From: Brumimicrobium glaciale
GTDB taxonomy: Bacteria > Bacteroidota > Bacteroidia > Flavobacteriales_D > Crocinitomicaceae
NCBI RefSeq assembly: GCF_004152935.1
Contig: NZ_SETE01000002.1
Location: forward strand, 124,001-188,000
Length of the DNA: 64,000 nt
Direction: 5' to 3'
Below the pieces are notes generated by a model that ran no database searches, had not been told where the DNA came from, and was given only the letters and a program-made list of their open reading frames with translations. Position numbers and translations under genes: made by a program. Positions 1 through 9,778 of this stretch are shown piece after piece. How positions within the stretch are numbered: position 1 is the first letter of the stretch; each line of letters opens with the position of its first letter.

Positions 1-835
1 CCAAGTTCCATTGTTAGCTGGGTTCCCTCCTAGCTGATCAAATAAATTCAATGTTGCAGAATTATCACATAAATTAATCGTGTTGTTATTTCCAGCGTTT
101 CCAGTTGAATTAATGTTTACCGTGACAGTTGAACTTTCTTGACATGTTCCAGTTCCAACAGTATAAGTGTAAATTCCAGCGTTCATTGTTGTTGGATTAA
201 ATGTTCCAAGATTTCCACCAGTTAAAGTTGAAGCACCTGACCAAATTCCATTATTATCAGGATTTCCTCCAAGCTGATCAAATAAATTCAATGTTGCAGA
301 ATTATCACATAAATTAATCGTGTTGTTATTTCCAGCGTTTCCAGTTGAATTAATATTTACAGTGACCGCTGAACTTCCTTGACATGTTCCAGTTCCAGCA
401 GTATAAGTGTAAATTCCAGCGTTCATTGTTGTTGGATTAAATGTTCCAAGATTTCCTCCTGTTAAAGTTGAAGCACCTGACCAAATTCCATTATTATCAG
501 GATTCCCTCCTAATTGATCAAATAAATTCAATGTTGCAGAATTATCACATAAATTAATCGTGTTGTTATTTCCAGCGTTTCCAGTTGAATTAATATTTAC
601 TGTGACCGTTGAACTTTCTTGACATGTTCCAGTTCCAACAGTATAAGTGTAAATTCCAGCATTCATTGTTGTTGGATTAAATGTTCCAAGATTTCCACCA
701 GTTAAAGCTGAAGCACCTGTCCAAGTTCCATTATTAGCAGGGTTCCCTCCTAGTTGATTAAATAAATTCACTGTTGGAGAAGTTGAACAAATATTCAAGT
801 TTCCATTTGAACCCGCGTTGGAAGAACTGCAGTTA
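1..835 (-). repeat. 240-bp in-frame tandem repeat array
   Basis: The same block starts at 33, 273 and 513, so the period is exactly 240 bp (80 codons); a more divergent unit starts near 753 and a partial unit fills 1-32. The three good units differ at only a few scattered positions, which suggests recent amplification or gene conversion. The period is a multiple of three, so copy-number change keeps the reading frame. The array continues beyond the left edge. Confidence 0.9.
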
Positions 836-1428
836 ACAGTCACATCATCAATTCTCCAGTATTCGGATCCAGCCCAAGTTTGAACAGAAATTCTAATTTG
901 TAAATTACTTCCAGTATTCGGAATACAACCGGTTGAGTAGGTCATCAATGGAGTATCGTCAGACGCAACGACATTTATATTACCACAAGCACCACTACAA
1001 TAAGATGAATTACTAGGGTCAACCCATCCATTTCCATCGATATTGTATTGAAAACGAACCCAATCCACAGAATTGCAACCCGTTCCACAACCTTCCATCG
1101 ATCCAACACTTTCTATACTGAAATCAATTTCTATGTTATTGCAATTTGAAATATCAATAGGTGAGGTAGTTTCCCAAATTGCCTCTCCATTGGTGTCATT
1201 ACCTTCAAAAACGCCAGCTTTAACTTCCCAATAATCCCCCGACAAACATGTTGGACATGAGGATGACCAATTTATTCCATTTGCAGTTCCAGATGTTGTT
1301 CCGTCTGCACTGTTAAATGATTCTTGAAATATGATTTGAGCATTGAGATTCGTTATGGAAGAGAAAATAATAATGGTATATATTACCATTATCAAAAACC
1401 TTCTATTGTAATCTATTTGAATTTTCAT
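1..1428 (-). CDS. Secreted repeat protein, N-terminal part (C-terminus outside window)
   Basis: The reading frame is open from an ATG at 1428 to the window edge, 476 codons, and its C-terminus lies outside. The N-terminus reads as a signal peptide: charged MKIQIDYNRR, a hydrophobic stretch (FLIMVIYTIIIFSSI), then LNAQ. About 230 residues of non-repeated sequence follow, containing Cys pairs and a VRFQYN/WRIDDV pattern like jelly-roll or LamG-type extracellular domains of Bacteroidota. From about residue 215 the protein becomes tandem 80-residue units with Asn/Gly/Thr-rich text such as LFDQLGGNPDNNG and YTYTVGTGTCQ, which resemble Ig-like/PKD-type adhesin repeats. By family it should be exported and probably surface-anchored through a C-terminal T9SS sorting domain, but that end is not visible. 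Function beyond a surface or adhesive role is unknown. Confidence 0.8.
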   Translation of the reverse strand, partial: MKIQIDYNRRFLIMVIYTIIIFSSITNLNAQIIFQESFNSADGTTSGTANGINWSSSCPTCLSGDYWEVKAGVFEGNDTNGEAIWETTSPIDISNCNNIEIDFSIESVGSMEGCGTGCNSVDWVRFQYNIDGNGWVDPSNSSYCSGACGNINVVASDDTPLMTYSTGCIPNTGSNLQIRISVQTWAGSEYWRIDDVTVNCSSSNAGSNGNLNICSTSPTVNLFNQLGGNPANNGTWTGASALTGGNLGTFNPTTMNAGIYTYTVGTGTCQESSTVTVNINSTGNAGNNNTINLCDNSATLNLFDQLGGNPDNNGIWSGASTLTGGNLGTFNPTTMNAGIYTYTAGTGTCQGSSAVTVNINSTGNAGNNNTINLCDNSATLNLFDQLGGNPDNNGIWSGASTLTGGNLGTFNPTTMNAGIYTYTVGTGTCQESSTVTVNINSTGNAGNNNTINLCDNSATLNLFDQLGGNPANNGTW

Positions 1429-1823
1429 AAACTTAAAATTATTGGATCGCACGAATTTAAAATGAAACAAAATTGTCCTGATTTATGAATTTATGTTCCG
1501 TCATTGCGCAAAGAAATAGTTTTTACTTCAAGTTGTTATTAACACTATATTATTAAATAAACTATTTGTCATATTCTCGCAGAATTGTTTTTTTTTCTAA
1601 CCACATATATTTATGTTTTACGACTTAATTTGGTATTCCACGAGTTGTTTTATGTCTTATCAAGAGAACCTAAAACTGCAAGTGAATTAAAAAAATATTT
1701 ATCAATTAAAATATTCTTAAATGAATTTGGTTTAATTGAAAAGATTCCAAATCGCAATGCGATAAGGAATCTCTTTTAATAACAACATATTAAGTCTTCT
1801 ATGGGTATTAAATATAATGTTCT
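1429..1823. other. Intergenic region between the repeat protein and parC
   Basis: AT-rich spacer. Apart from the terminator-like hairpin at 1739-1777 I see no gene. A 64-codon open frame at 1585-1779 has no family resemblance and includes the hairpin, so I do not call it. Confidence 0.6.
1739..1777 (-). terminator. Hairpin downstream of parC
   Basis: AAGATTCC pairs with GGAATCTCTT around an inner stem ATCGC-AAT-GCGAT. Read on the minus strand, the stem is followed by TTTTCAATT. It lies about 50 bases past the parC stop and is a plausible intrinsic terminator for the parE-parC operon. Confidence 0.55.
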
Positions 1824-4800
1824 TTATTTCTCATCTTTATCATCTGGCGAACTAAACAAATCCCATTCTACTTGCTGTGATGGTTTATCCTTAATTGGTC
1901 TTCTTGACAAACTTCTTTTACGAGCTTCGGGTTTTGGCGTTTCTTCTTCCTTAGGTTTATACTCATTTGTTTTCTGCTTAGGTACCGACTTTTCTTTTAA
2001 TTCAGTTTTCTGAACCTGATCTTCTTTCGCTTCAGGTTTTTCCTTAACCGCTTCGGAATTTGATCCTTTATTAACCATCGAATCTTCCTTTATTATGGAA
2101 TCCTTCTTCGCAGAATCTACTTCTTCCTTGATATTTTCTTTTACCGCCTTAGTTTTAACCTTTTTAACTTTCTTAACCGTTTTCTTCTTTTCTGAAACTG
2201 GCTTTTCTTTTACATTTCCACCATCTGATTTTGGTGCGTCGTTCTTTGGAGAATCGCCATCATCATCACCGTCATCATCGTCATTTTCCTCAGAATCTTC
2301 ATCATCAGCGTCTTCGTCGTCATCGTTATCTTTAGTGATATCGGTATCTTCAGAGTCATCTGAATCATCATCCTCATCGTCGTCTTCGTCTGAATCGTCG
2401 TCGTCAGTGTCATCTGTAGCATCATCTTCATCACCTGGCCAAGGTGTTTTACCTTGTATAGGATGTGTTAATTCAATCTCCTTGGTTTTCATCTTTTCTA
2501 ACTGATTACCAAGTGATTTCATTCCTTTCACATCAATAAATTCATCTAAACGCACTATTCTGTCCGGCAAATGTTTCGTTGCTTTCAGTAGTTTATTGTA
2601 AACGATTTTCACTTCTGGCTGATATGCTGTTGAAACTGCATCTAAATGTGAACCTTCTGTCTCACTGATAAATGGAACTCGACGGTCTGTTGTTACTTCA
2701 CAAACAAATCTTTTAGCATAATGCATGTCTTTTTCTGCATCATAATAAACTGCAGAAAGTGCGTGTTCTGGATTCCATTTCTCAATGTGAATCATGTCAT
2801 CGTCAAAATGCGTTGTTAAATCAAAAGTAGACAAACGGTATTCTCCATTCTTATATAAGGTCAAAATCTTATCGTCTCCTCTAAACTGACCAAGGAATTT
2901 TCCTCTTTGATCATCATTTAAACGTCCAACGATTTCGTCGTACCAGATTTTACGCGCTGCAAGTGTTGAACCTCCAACTTCTTTCTGAATAACTTTAGAA
3001 ACTGTTTCTTTACTTACGATATTTCCTTTCGCAGAACGACTTTTTATAATTTGCTCCCCTAAATCTAAGTCAAAACGTAATTTTTTCAAATGTGTTCTTG
3101 CTCTTAAATTTATAGTAACTACTTCTCTTTCCCCATTTTTATGCGCTGAGAAATAAAGTAAAGTTGAACCTTTTTTACCCGTCGTTAAATCATATTCTTT
3201 ATCTCGGGTAATGGAATTCACGAAGAAACGCTTCATAAATGCGTGTCCAGTCTTACCGTCTTTGTAGATCACATGATAAATTGTACGCTTATCCCCTCTT
3301 TTCCAGACGGCAGCATGCACAATTCCTTTACCGACAAATTTCTTATCCGCGACTTTGGTAATCATCATTTTACCTGTATCGAAAAAGATAATTACATCAT
3401 CAATTTCAGAACAGTCTTCAATATATTCAGCTTTTTTCAGCTTATATCCAACAAATCCCTCTTTGTAATCCACATACAATTTCTCGTTTGCGATAATTAC
3501 TTTCGAAGCATTGATATTGTCGAATACTCTAATTTCTGTTCTTCTTTCTTTTCCTTCACCAAAACGTTTTTTCAAATCCTTGAAGTAATCTACTGAGAAG
3601 TCAATAATGTTTTTAATATTATTAATTACAACAGTTAATTCCTCTTCAATCTTAGAAATAATCTCATCTGCTTTGAATTTATCAAACTTGGAAATACGCT
3701 TTATCTTGATTTCCGTTAAGCGAATGATATCATCTCTGGTTACTTCTCTTTTTAAATGTTTAGTGAATGGTTTTAATCCATTTTCAATTGCAGAAAGAAC
3801 GCCTTCCCAGGTTTCCTCCTCTTCAATTAGACTATAGACTTTATTTTCAATGAATATTCTTTCCAACGAACTGAAATGCCATTGCTCTTCTAGTTCCTCT
3901 TTGCGAATTTCAAGTTCACGCTTTAATAAGCGAACTGTGTTGTCAGTATTGTCTTTTAAGATTTCGCTCATTCCCATGAAGCGAGGTGTATCGCCATCAA
4001 TTACAGTCGAGTTTGGAGAAATAGAAACCTCACAATCTGTAAAAGCATAAAGCGCATCAATCAATTTATCTGGCGAAACATTACTCGCTAAGTGAATCAT
4101 GATTTCAGCTTCAGCAGCGGTATTGTCATCAATCCTGCGAATTTTAATTTTCCCTTTATCGTTGGCACGTAAAATAGAATCAATTAAAGACGAAGTATTC
4201 GTTCCAAAAGGAATTTCTGTAATCGTTAATGTTTTGTTGTCAATCTTATTGATTTTCGCACGAACTCTGACTTTTCCACCACGTAAACCATCGTTATAGT
4301 TAGTGAAATCAGCCATCCCTCCTGTTAGGAAATCAGGAAAAAACTCAACTTTCTTTCCACGTAAATGGTTAATCGAGTTATCAATTAATTCAATAAAGTT
4401 ATGTGGTAAAATCTTACAAGCCAATCCAACTGCAATTCCTTCAGCACCTTGAGCAAGTAATAATGGGAATTTCATCGGAAGATCTTCCGGTTCCTTATTT
4501 CTACCATCATAACTCGTAAGCCATTTGGTAGTTTTTGCGTTAAAAGCAACGTGTAAAGCAAATTTAGATAATCGGGCCTCAATATAACGTGGAGCAGCTG
4601 CACCGTCACCAGTCAGCGTATTACCCCAGTTTCCTTGCATGTCAATTAGCAATTCTTTTTGTCCCAATTGAACCAAAGCATCACCAATTGAAGCATCTCC
4701 GTGCGGGTGAAACTTCATGGTATTTCCGATGATATTCGCTACTTTATTGTAACGGCCATCTTCCAATTCCTTCATGGAGTGAAGAATTCGGCGTTGCACA

Positions 4801-5042
4801 GGTTTTAAACCATCATTTAACCCAGGAACAGCACGTTCAAGGATTACATAAGATGCATAATCTAGAAACCAATTTTCATAAAGTCCATCCAGTGAAATGA
4901 TATTCTCATCCACCTTTTTGATTCCATTTACATCACTGTTATCATCATTGATTTCGTCATTGGTTTCTTCATTTGTATCATCATTTTCAGAACCTGGAAC
5001 ATCCTTGTTCTCTTCGTCTTCATGATTATTATCTTCCGCCAT
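1824..5042 (-). CDS. parC: DNA topoisomerase IV subunit A
   Basis: Breakage-reunion subunit of topoisomerase IV, which decatenates and relaxes DNA together with ParE. The core starts near residue 50. PGLNDGLKPVQRRIL (about 73-87) and HPHGDASIGDALV (112-124, the quinolone-resistance region) are visible, and the catalytic Tyr is Y153 in AAAPRYIEARL. The C-terminal beta-pinwheel lacks a gyrase-type GyrA box, which favours ParC over GyrA. The protein has 1072 residues, about 200 more than is usual for Bacteroidota ParC. The extra length is a 40-residue acidic N-terminus plus a 203-residue tail from about residue 870: first about 60 residues that are roughly 70 percent Asp/Glu, then a Lys-rich low-complexity stretch, ending in QQVEWDLFSSPDDKDEK. 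The start codon is 3 bases after the parE stop, so the two are co-transcribed. Confidence 0.95.
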   Translation of the reverse strand: MAEDNNHEDEENKDVPGSENDDTNEETNDEINDDNSDVNGIKKVDENIISLDGLYENWFLDYASYVILERAVPGLNDGLKPVQRRILHSMKELEDGRYNKVANIIGNTMKFHPHGDASIGDALVQLGQKELLIDMQGNWGNTLTGDGAAAPRYIEARLSKFALHVAFNAKTTKWLTSYDGRNKEPEDLPMKFPLLLAQGAEGIAVGLACKILPHNFIELIDNSINHLRGKKVEFFPDFLTGGMADFTNYNDGLRGGKVRVRAKINKIDNKTLTITEIPFGTNTSSLIDSILRANDKGKIKIRRIDDNTAAEAEIMIHLASNVSPDKLIDALYAFTDCEVSISPNSTVIDGDTPRFMGMSEILKDNTDNTVRLLKRELEIRKEELEEQWHFSSLERIFIENKVYSLIEEEETWEGVLSAIENGLKPFTKHLKREVTRDDIIRLTEIKIKRISKFDKFKADEIISKIEEELTVVINNIKNIIDFSVDYFKDLKKRFGEGKERRTEIRVFDNINASKVIIANEKLYVDYKEGFVGYKLKKAEYIEDCSEIDDVIIFFDTGKMMITKVADKKFVGKGIVHAAVWKRGDKRTIYHVIYKDGKTGHAFMKRFFVNSITRDKEYDLTTGKKGSTLLYFSAHKNGEREVVTINLRARTHLKKLRFDLDLGEQIIKSRSAKGNIVSKETVSKVIQKEVGGSTLAARKIWYDEIVGRLNDDQRGKFLGQFRGDDKILTLYKNGEYRLSTFDLTTHFDDDMIHIEKWNPEHALSAVYYDAEKDMHYAKRFVCEVTTDRRVPFISETEGSHLDAVSTAYQPEVKIVYNKLLKATKHLPDRIVRLDEFIDVKGMKSLGNQLEKMKTKEIELTHPIQGKTPWPGDEDDATDDTDDDDSDEDDDEDDDSDDSEDTDITKDNDDDEDADDEDSEENDDDDGDDDGDSPKNDAPKSDGGNVKEKPVSEKKKTVKKVKKVKTKAVKENIKEEVDSAKKDSIIKEDSMVNKGSNSEAVKEKPEAKEDQVQKTELKEKSVPKQKTNEYKPKEEETPKPEARKRSLSRRPIKDKPSQQVEWDLFSSPDDKDEK

Positions 5043-5045
5043 ATT

Positions 5046-6929
5046 TTATGATGCTTTTTCTATTTTTTCTTTATCATTTTTGATTTCCTCCCCAATGTCT
5101 TTCTCAACGCGGAGATTATCAATAATGAATTCTTGTCGTGTTGGTGTGTTTTTACCCATATAGAAAGAAAGAACTTCTTCAATTGAAGCGCCTTTGCTTA
5201 ACATAACAGGTTCCAAACGAATATCTTCTCCGATAAAATACTTGAACTCATCAGGAGAAATCTCCCCAAGTCCCTTAAATCGAGTAATTTCAGATGTTTT
5301 CCCCAATTCCTCTAATGCATTTCTACGTTCTTCCTCAGAATAACAATACCTCGTTTTTTTCTTAGTTCGAACTCTAAACAATGGAGTTTGAAGCACATAA
5401 ACGTGATTTCGTTTGACTAAATCCGGGAAGAAGCGCAAGAAGAATGTCAACAATAACATACGAATGTGCATTCCATCGACATCGGCATCTGTTGCAATTA
5501 CAATCTTGTTGTATCTCAAATTGTCCATGTCATCCTCAATGTCTAAGGCGGCTTGAACAAGGTTAAATTCTTCGTTTTCGTAAACAACTTTCTTCGTTAA
5601 ACCATAAGTATTTAAAGGCTTACCTCGTAAACTGAAAACCGCTTGGGTATTCACATCTCGCGATTTGGTAATCGAACCAGAAGCTGAATCTCCCTCAGTG
5701 ATGAACAAAGTTGTTTCATCGCGTCGGTCATGCTTTAAATCGGTTAAATGAACACGACAATCACGTAATTTCTTGTTGTGTAAATTCGATTTTTTCGCTC
5801 TATCACGGGCAATTTTACGAATTCCGGAAAGTTCCTTGCGCTCTTTTTCAGATTGCTTGATTTTACTTTCTAGAATATCAGCCGTTTGTGTATTCTTATG
5901 AAGGTAATTGTCAAGATTTGTTTTCAGGAAATCATTAATGAAAGCACGCATTGACTTTCCTCCTGGTTCAATTTCTTGAGAACCTAATTTTGTTTTTGTT
6001 TGAGATTCGAAAATTGGCTCAACAACCTTTACAGCAACAGCAGCAACAATCGATTGACGAATATCTGAAGACTCGTAATTCTTTCCGTAAAAATCCTTGA
6101 TTACACGTGCTACAGATTCTCTAAAAGCACTGTGATGCGTTCCTCCTTGCGTTGTGTGCTGACCGTTTACGAAAGAATAATAATCCTCTCCGTAAGTTCG
6201 ACCATGCGTAAAAGCCACTTCAATATCGTGCCCTTCTAGGTGAACGATTGGATACAAAGGATCACCATCTTGGTTGTTTTCTAATAAATCTTTAAGTCCG
6301 TTCTTTGATTCGAATTTCTCGCCATTCAAATAAATAGCAAGTCCCCTATTCAAATAACAATAATTCCAAATCATCTTCTCGATGTATGGAATTTTAAAAG
6401 CGAATTTCTTAAATATTTGTTCATCTGGATAAAACTCAACAAAAGTTCCGTTGCGTTCCTCCGTTTTTTCCATTTTAGGGTCTTCTGTCAATACTCCACG
6501 CACAAACGAAGCACTTTTCAAGTCTCCTTCACGTACAGAATAAACCTTGAAATGACTACTCAAAGCATTTACAGCTTTGGTACCTACTCCGTTTAGACCA
6601 ACAGATTTCTTAAAAGCTTTGGAGTCATATTTCCCTCCGGTATTTATTTTTGAAACAACATCAACCACCTTTCCCAATGGAATTCCACGACCGTAATCAC
6701 GAATCGTAACCATTCCATTCTTGGTTTTGATGTCAATTCGTTTTCCATTCCCCATCACGAACTCATCGATACAGTTATCGATAACCTCTTTCATGAGGAT
6801 GTAAATCCCATCATCGGCAGAAGCTCCGTCCCCCAGCTTTCCAATATACATCCCTGGACGCAAGCGGATATGCTCCTTCCAGTCGAGTGAACGTATATTA
6901 TCTTCTGTATAATTATTCTCTTGAGCCAT
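5046..6929 (-). CDS. parE: DNA topoisomerase IV subunit B
   Basis: ATPase subunit of topoisomerase IV, GHKL fold. With the start chosen at 6929 ([10 protein letters not shown]) it has 627 residues. Visible elements are RLRPGMYIG (22-30), the catalytic/ATP-site segment [10 protein letters not shown] (47-56), DYGRGIP (78-84), the ATP lid [11 protein letters not shown] (111-121), the TOPRIM start [16 protein letters not shown] acidic [11 protein letters not shown], and the C-terminal [13 protein letters not shown]. An in-frame ATG at 6962 would add 11 residues, but a perfect promoter -7 box (TATATTTG, 6960-6967) overlaps that codon, so transcripts should begin downstream of it and 6929 is preferred. 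It is first gene of the parE-parC operon. Confidence 0.95.
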   Translation of the reverse strand: MAQENNYTEDNIRSLDWKEHIRLRPGMYIGKLGDGASADDGIYILMKEVIDNCIDEFVMGNGKRIDIKTKNGMVTIRDYGRGIPLGKVVDVVSKINTGGKYDSKAFKKSVGLNGVGTKAVNALSSHFKVYSVREGDLKSASFVRGVLTEDPKMEKTEERNGTFVEFYPDEQIFKKFAFKIPYIEKMIWNYCYLNRGLAIYLNGEKFESKNGLKDLLENNQDGDPLYPIVHLEGHDIEVAFTHGRTYGEDYYSFVNGQHTTQGGTHHSAFRESVARVIKDFYGKNYESSDIRQSIVAAVAVKVVEPIFESQTKTKLGSQEIEPGGKSMRAFINDFLKTNLDNYLHKNTQTADILESKIKQSEKERKELSGIRKIARDRAKKSNLHNKKLRDCRVHLTDLKHDRRDETTLFITEGDSASGSITKSRDVNTQAVFSLRGKPLNTYGLTKKVVYENEEFNLVQAALDIEDDMDNLRYNKIVIATDADVDGMHIRMLLLTFFLRFFPDLVKRNHVYVLQTPLFRVRTKKKTRYCYSEEERRNALEELGKTSEITRFKGLGEISPDEFKYFIGEDIRLEPVMLSKGASIEEVLSFYMGKNTPTRQEFIIDNLRVEKDIGEEIKNDKEKIEKAS

Positions 6930-6959
6930 ATTTGTAACGCGAATTTTTGAGTATGCAAG

Positions 6960-6967
6960 CAAATATA
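6960..6967 (-). promoter_or_regulatory. Promoter -7 box for parE-parC
   Basis: TATATTTG on the minus strand matches the Bacteroidota TAnnTTTG box. The chosen parE ATG lies 30 bases downstream. No TTG was found at the ideal upstream spacing, so only half of the promoter is supported. Confidence 0.5.
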
Positions 6968-7105
6968 CTATCTATTTCTTAGTATTTTAGCACCTTTACG
7001 TTAAGGTTATACACGATGCATAGTTAATAGTAAAATCTATTTAATTTATGTTCTTAAAGTGACCAATATAAGGATTTTTTTTCAAAATAATAAACCGACT
7101 CGATT

Positions 7106-8218
7106 ATGAAATTCAGGTCTTTAATTCTTACTTTACATATAGTTATTCTAATCACTAGTAATCAACTGATTGCTCAAAATAGCAACAGTATAAATATTAC
7201 TCCAAAATTGGCATTAAATGCTTATTTAGAAACGTATTATGGTTATGATTTTGCTCAACCAGAAAATAATCGACGTCCCACTGTTTTGTATAATTTCACT
7301 GATCACAATAAAATTAACATCAATACAGGAATTATTGGTATTGATTATCGTGGAACTTATTTTCGATCTACACTTTCTTTCATTGGTGGGACTTATGCAA
7401 ATGAAAATTTAGCAGGTGAACCTAAGTTTTTCAATCATGTTTACGAAGCCAAATTTGGAGTTAAATTACTAAAAAACCATGCTTTATGGTTTGACTTCGG
7501 AATTATGGAATCCAATATTGGTTTTGAGAATGTGAGAAGCAATGAATGTTTTACTTTAACCAGAAGTTTAATGGCTGAGGGTTCTCCATATTATTTGACC
7601 GCAGCAAAATTAGGATATACCACAAAGAATAAAAAATGGGAAATGGAATTGCTTTTCTCAAACGGTTGGCAACAAATGGTAAATGGCTTCCCTTCTGTCG
7701 GACACACACTAAAATATAAACCAAAAGATGACTGGTTAATCAATAGCAGTTCATTTATTGGAAGAGTTAAATTGCCTGGAATTGTGCCCATTTTAACAAG
7801 AGAAGAATTTAGAATTTTCCATAATCTTTATGCGAAATATGAAAATAATAAATACGGTTTTATAGCAGGATTCGACTTTGGAATAGATCAACTGGTAGAA
7901 AACCGCGATGATGTTGGAAGCTGGATGAGTACGACAGCTGTTTTCAAGTATAAATTCAATAAAAGATGGTCAAGCGCAGTAAGGGCAGAATATTTCCTAG
8001 ACCCAAGCAATAGCGTTGCGAAAATTGATAATATCTATGGATTTGAAAATTTTGGAACTTCGTTGAATATAGACTATCAAATAGGCGGAGCGATTTTACT
8101 GAGAGTTGAAGGACGAATGTTAGCCGGAAAAGAAGCGTATTATATGATGAATGATTTACCTTCGAAGAGTAATTTTTATTTGGGTGGCGCGGTTGTGATT
8201 AGTATGTGGAAACAATAA
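7106..8218 (+). CDS. OmpL-like outer-membrane beta-barrel porin (BBP2 family)
   Basis: A 370-residue exported protein. The signal peptide covers about residues 1-23, ending LIAQ. The mature part opens with YLETYYGYDFAQPENNRRP, then HNKININTGIIGIDYRG, LSFIGGTYANENLAGEP and LWFDFGIMESNIGFE. These are landmarks of the putative beta-barrel porin-2 (OmpL-like) family, with alternating hydrophobic and polar strands to the end and a C-terminal GGAVVISMWKQ strand. It should sit in the outer membrane as a channel, but the substrate cannot be read from sequence. It stands alone: divergent from parE and followed by a palindromic repeat. Confidence 0.8.
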   Translation: MKFRSLILTLHIVILITSNQLIAQNSNSINITPKLALNAYLETYYGYDFAQPENNRRPTVLYNFTDHNKININTGIIGIDYRGTYFRSTLSFIGGTYANENLAGEPKFFNHVYEAKFGVKLLKNHALWFDFGIMESNIGFENVRSNECFTLTRSLMAEGSPYYLTAAKLGYTTKNKKWEMELLFSNGWQQMVNGFPSVGHTLKYKPKDDWLINSSSFIGRVKLPGIVPILTREEFRIFHNLYAKYENNKYGFIAGFDFGIDQLVENRDDVGSWMSTTAVFKYKFNKRWSSAVRAEYFLDPSNSVAKIDNIYGFENFGTSLNIDYQIGGAILLRVEGRMLAGKEAYYMMNDLPSKSNFYLGGAVVISMWKQ

Positions 8219-8220
8219 TT

Positions 8221-8272
8221 ATTTTACGTATTGTAGAGACGCTCTGCCGTACGTCTCTACAATACGTAAAAT
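8221..8272. repeat. Extragenic palindrome, GTAGAGACG type
   Basis: Two perfect 21-base arms (8221-8241 and 8252-8272) surround a 10-base loop, CTCTGCCGTA. The GTAGAGACG/CGTCTCTAC core is, from memory, a recurrent intergenic palindrome in Bacteroidota and Cyanobacteria. It directly follows the porin stop codon and could also end transcription, but there is no adjoining T-run. Confidence 0.85.
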
Positions 8273-8337
8273 AAAATACAATCTAAATTATCCACCTTTT
8301 TTCTATGCATACATAAAAACATTTATTAGTTTAGCGT

Positions 8338-9312
8338 ATGGAAAACAATGAAATCAAAGCGGCATTGAGTGAAATGCTCAACATCCGCTACCCTATCATA
8401 ATTGCGCCTATGTTTTTGGTATCCAATACCAAAATGATAATCGCTGGTGTTAAAGCTGGTGCTACAGCTGCTGTTCCTGCGATGAATTACAGAACTACTG
8501 ACGAACTCAGGGTTGCTATTCGAGAAATCAAAGAAAAAGCTGGAGGTCCATTTGGAATCAATTTGATTGTCAACAAAAGTAACTTTACTTATAAGGAGCA
8601 ATTGGCTGTCATTTGTGAGGAGAAAGTTGATTTCATCATTACAAGTTTAGGTTCTCCTGAAGAAACGATAAATCAAGCGCATAAACATGGAATCAAAGTT
8701 TTCTGTGATGTTACCAATCTAAAGTTCGCTAAGAAAGTGGAATCTTTGGGTGCTGATGCTGTTATAGCCGTTAACAAAGAAGCTGGTGGTCACGCTGGTA
8801 ATATTTCGATTAAGGATTTAGTTCCAGAATTGAAAAAACATTGTAAAATTCCAGTAATTTCTGCTGGTGGTGTTGGAAATGGCTACGAAATGAAAGATGT
8901 TATGGAATTAGGTGCTGATGGTTGTTCTATCGGATCTATTTTTATTGCCACGGATGAATCTGATGTAAGTCAGGAATACAAACAAGCTTGTGTCGATTAT
9001 GGAAAAGATGATATCGTAATGACAACAAAACTTTCTGGAACACCTTGTACCGTTATCAAAACTCCTTATGTTGAGAAAATCGGTACAGACCAAAATTGGC
9101 TAGAAAGGGTTTTAAATAAGAATAAAAGTCTAAAGAAATGGTTTAAAGCCTTTACTTTCTTACGTGGAATGAAAAGATTGCAAAAAGCTGCGTTTAGTGC
9201 GACATATAAGACACTTTGGTGCGCCGGACCAACAATTGAAGACGTGAAATCTATTCGTCCAATTAAAGAAATTATTGATCAACTTGTAGCAGAATACCAT
9301 GAAGAAAAATAA
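8338..9312 (+). CDS. Nitronate monooxygenase family FMN enzyme
   Basis: A 324-residue TIM-barrel flavoprotein of the nitronate monooxygenase / 2-nitropropane dioxygenase family, which oxidises nitronates with FMN; FabK-type enoyl reductases share the fold. Visible are the N-terminal YPIIIAPMFLVS, the segment NKEAGGHAG with the conserved active-site His, and the phosphate-binding PVISAGGVGNG followed by GADGCSIGSIFIATDES. The C-terminus (from about 255) carries a less typical basic segment. The next gene overlaps it by 14 bases, so the two are translationally coupled, and a DUF4442 hotdog protein as partner hints at acyl-chain or lipid-related chemistry rather than pure nitronate detoxification; that is inference. 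Confidence 0.85.
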   Translation: MENNEIKAALSEMLNIRYPIIIAPMFLVSNTKMIIAGVKAGATAAVPAMNYRTTDELRVAIREIKEKAGGPFGINLIVNKSNFTYKEQLAVICEEKVDFIITSLGSPEETINQAHKHGIKVFCDVTNLKFAKKVESLGADAVIAVNKEAGGHAGNISIKDLVPELKKHCKIPVISAGGVGNGYEMKDVMELGADGCSIGSIFIATDESDVSQEYKQACVDYGKDDIVMTTKLSGTPCTVIKTPYVEKIGTDQNWLERVLNKNKSLKKWFKAFTFLRGMKRLQKAAFSATYKTLWCAGPTIEDVKSIRPIKEIIDQLVAEYHEEK

Positions 9313-9772
9313 GATTTCACTAAGCAAAATGCGTCGCTTGTTGTGGTTAATGGGAATGTTTAAAATTCCTATGATTGCTTTTGTCAGACCAAAGTTGATG
9401 TTGTTGGATGAGAACAGTTCTCAAATCAGAATCAAACTCAAAAGACGCACAAAAAATCATTTAAAGTCAATGTACTTTGGAAGTTTAGCTGTCGGAGCAG
9501 ATATGGCCGCTGGATTACATGCTTTTTACTTTGCAGAAGAATCCGGTGTTAAAGTTTCATTTGCCTTCAAAGCTGTAAAAGCGGAGTTCTTGAAACGCGC
9601 AATGTCAGATGTTTACTTTAATTCTGATGAAGGTCAGATTGTTAAAAAAGCTTTTGATGAAGCAATGTCGACAAAAGAAAGAGTGAATAAATGGATTAAG
9701 GTTGAGGCGAAGAATACGGACAACGAGATTGTTGCGGTTTTTGATATGGAGATTTCGGTGAAGGTGCGGTAG
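9299..9772 (+). CDS. DUF4442 hotdog-fold protein (thioesterase-like)
   Basis: A 157-residue protein of the DUF4442 family, related to PaaI-type acyl-CoA thioesterases. The diagnostic segment is NHLKSMYFGSLAVGADMAAG (about 53-72), which occupies the position of the hotdog helix. The N-terminus is basic and hydrophobic (KMRRLLWLMGMFKIPMIAF), suggesting membrane contact. The start overlaps the preceding nitronate monooxygenase gene by 14 bases. Substrate is unknown. It is followed at once by an extragenic palindrome. Confidence 0.75.
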   Translation: MKKNKISLSKMRRLLWLMGMFKIPMIAFVRPKLMLLDENSSQIRIKLKRRTKNHLKSMYFGSLAVGADMAAGLHAFYFAEESGVKVSFAFKAVKAEFLKRAMSDVYFNSDEGQIVKKAFDEAMSTKERVNKWIKVEAKNTDNEIVAVFDMEISVKVR

Positions 9773-9778
9773 GGGCGG

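Noticed and set aside
1-835. CRISPR-like periodic repeats at the left edge
   Set aside because: The period is 240 bp with no unique spacers, and the repeats translate in frame as a protein tandem array.
1585-1779. 64-codon open frame in the spacer before parC
   Set aside because: No family resemblance, no promoter, and its 3' end is the terminator-like hairpin of parC.
2095-2505. Ser/Phe-rich open frame opposite the ParC tail
   Set aside because: It is the reverse reading of GAx-repeats encoding Asp/Glu, which gives Ser/Phe runs automatically.
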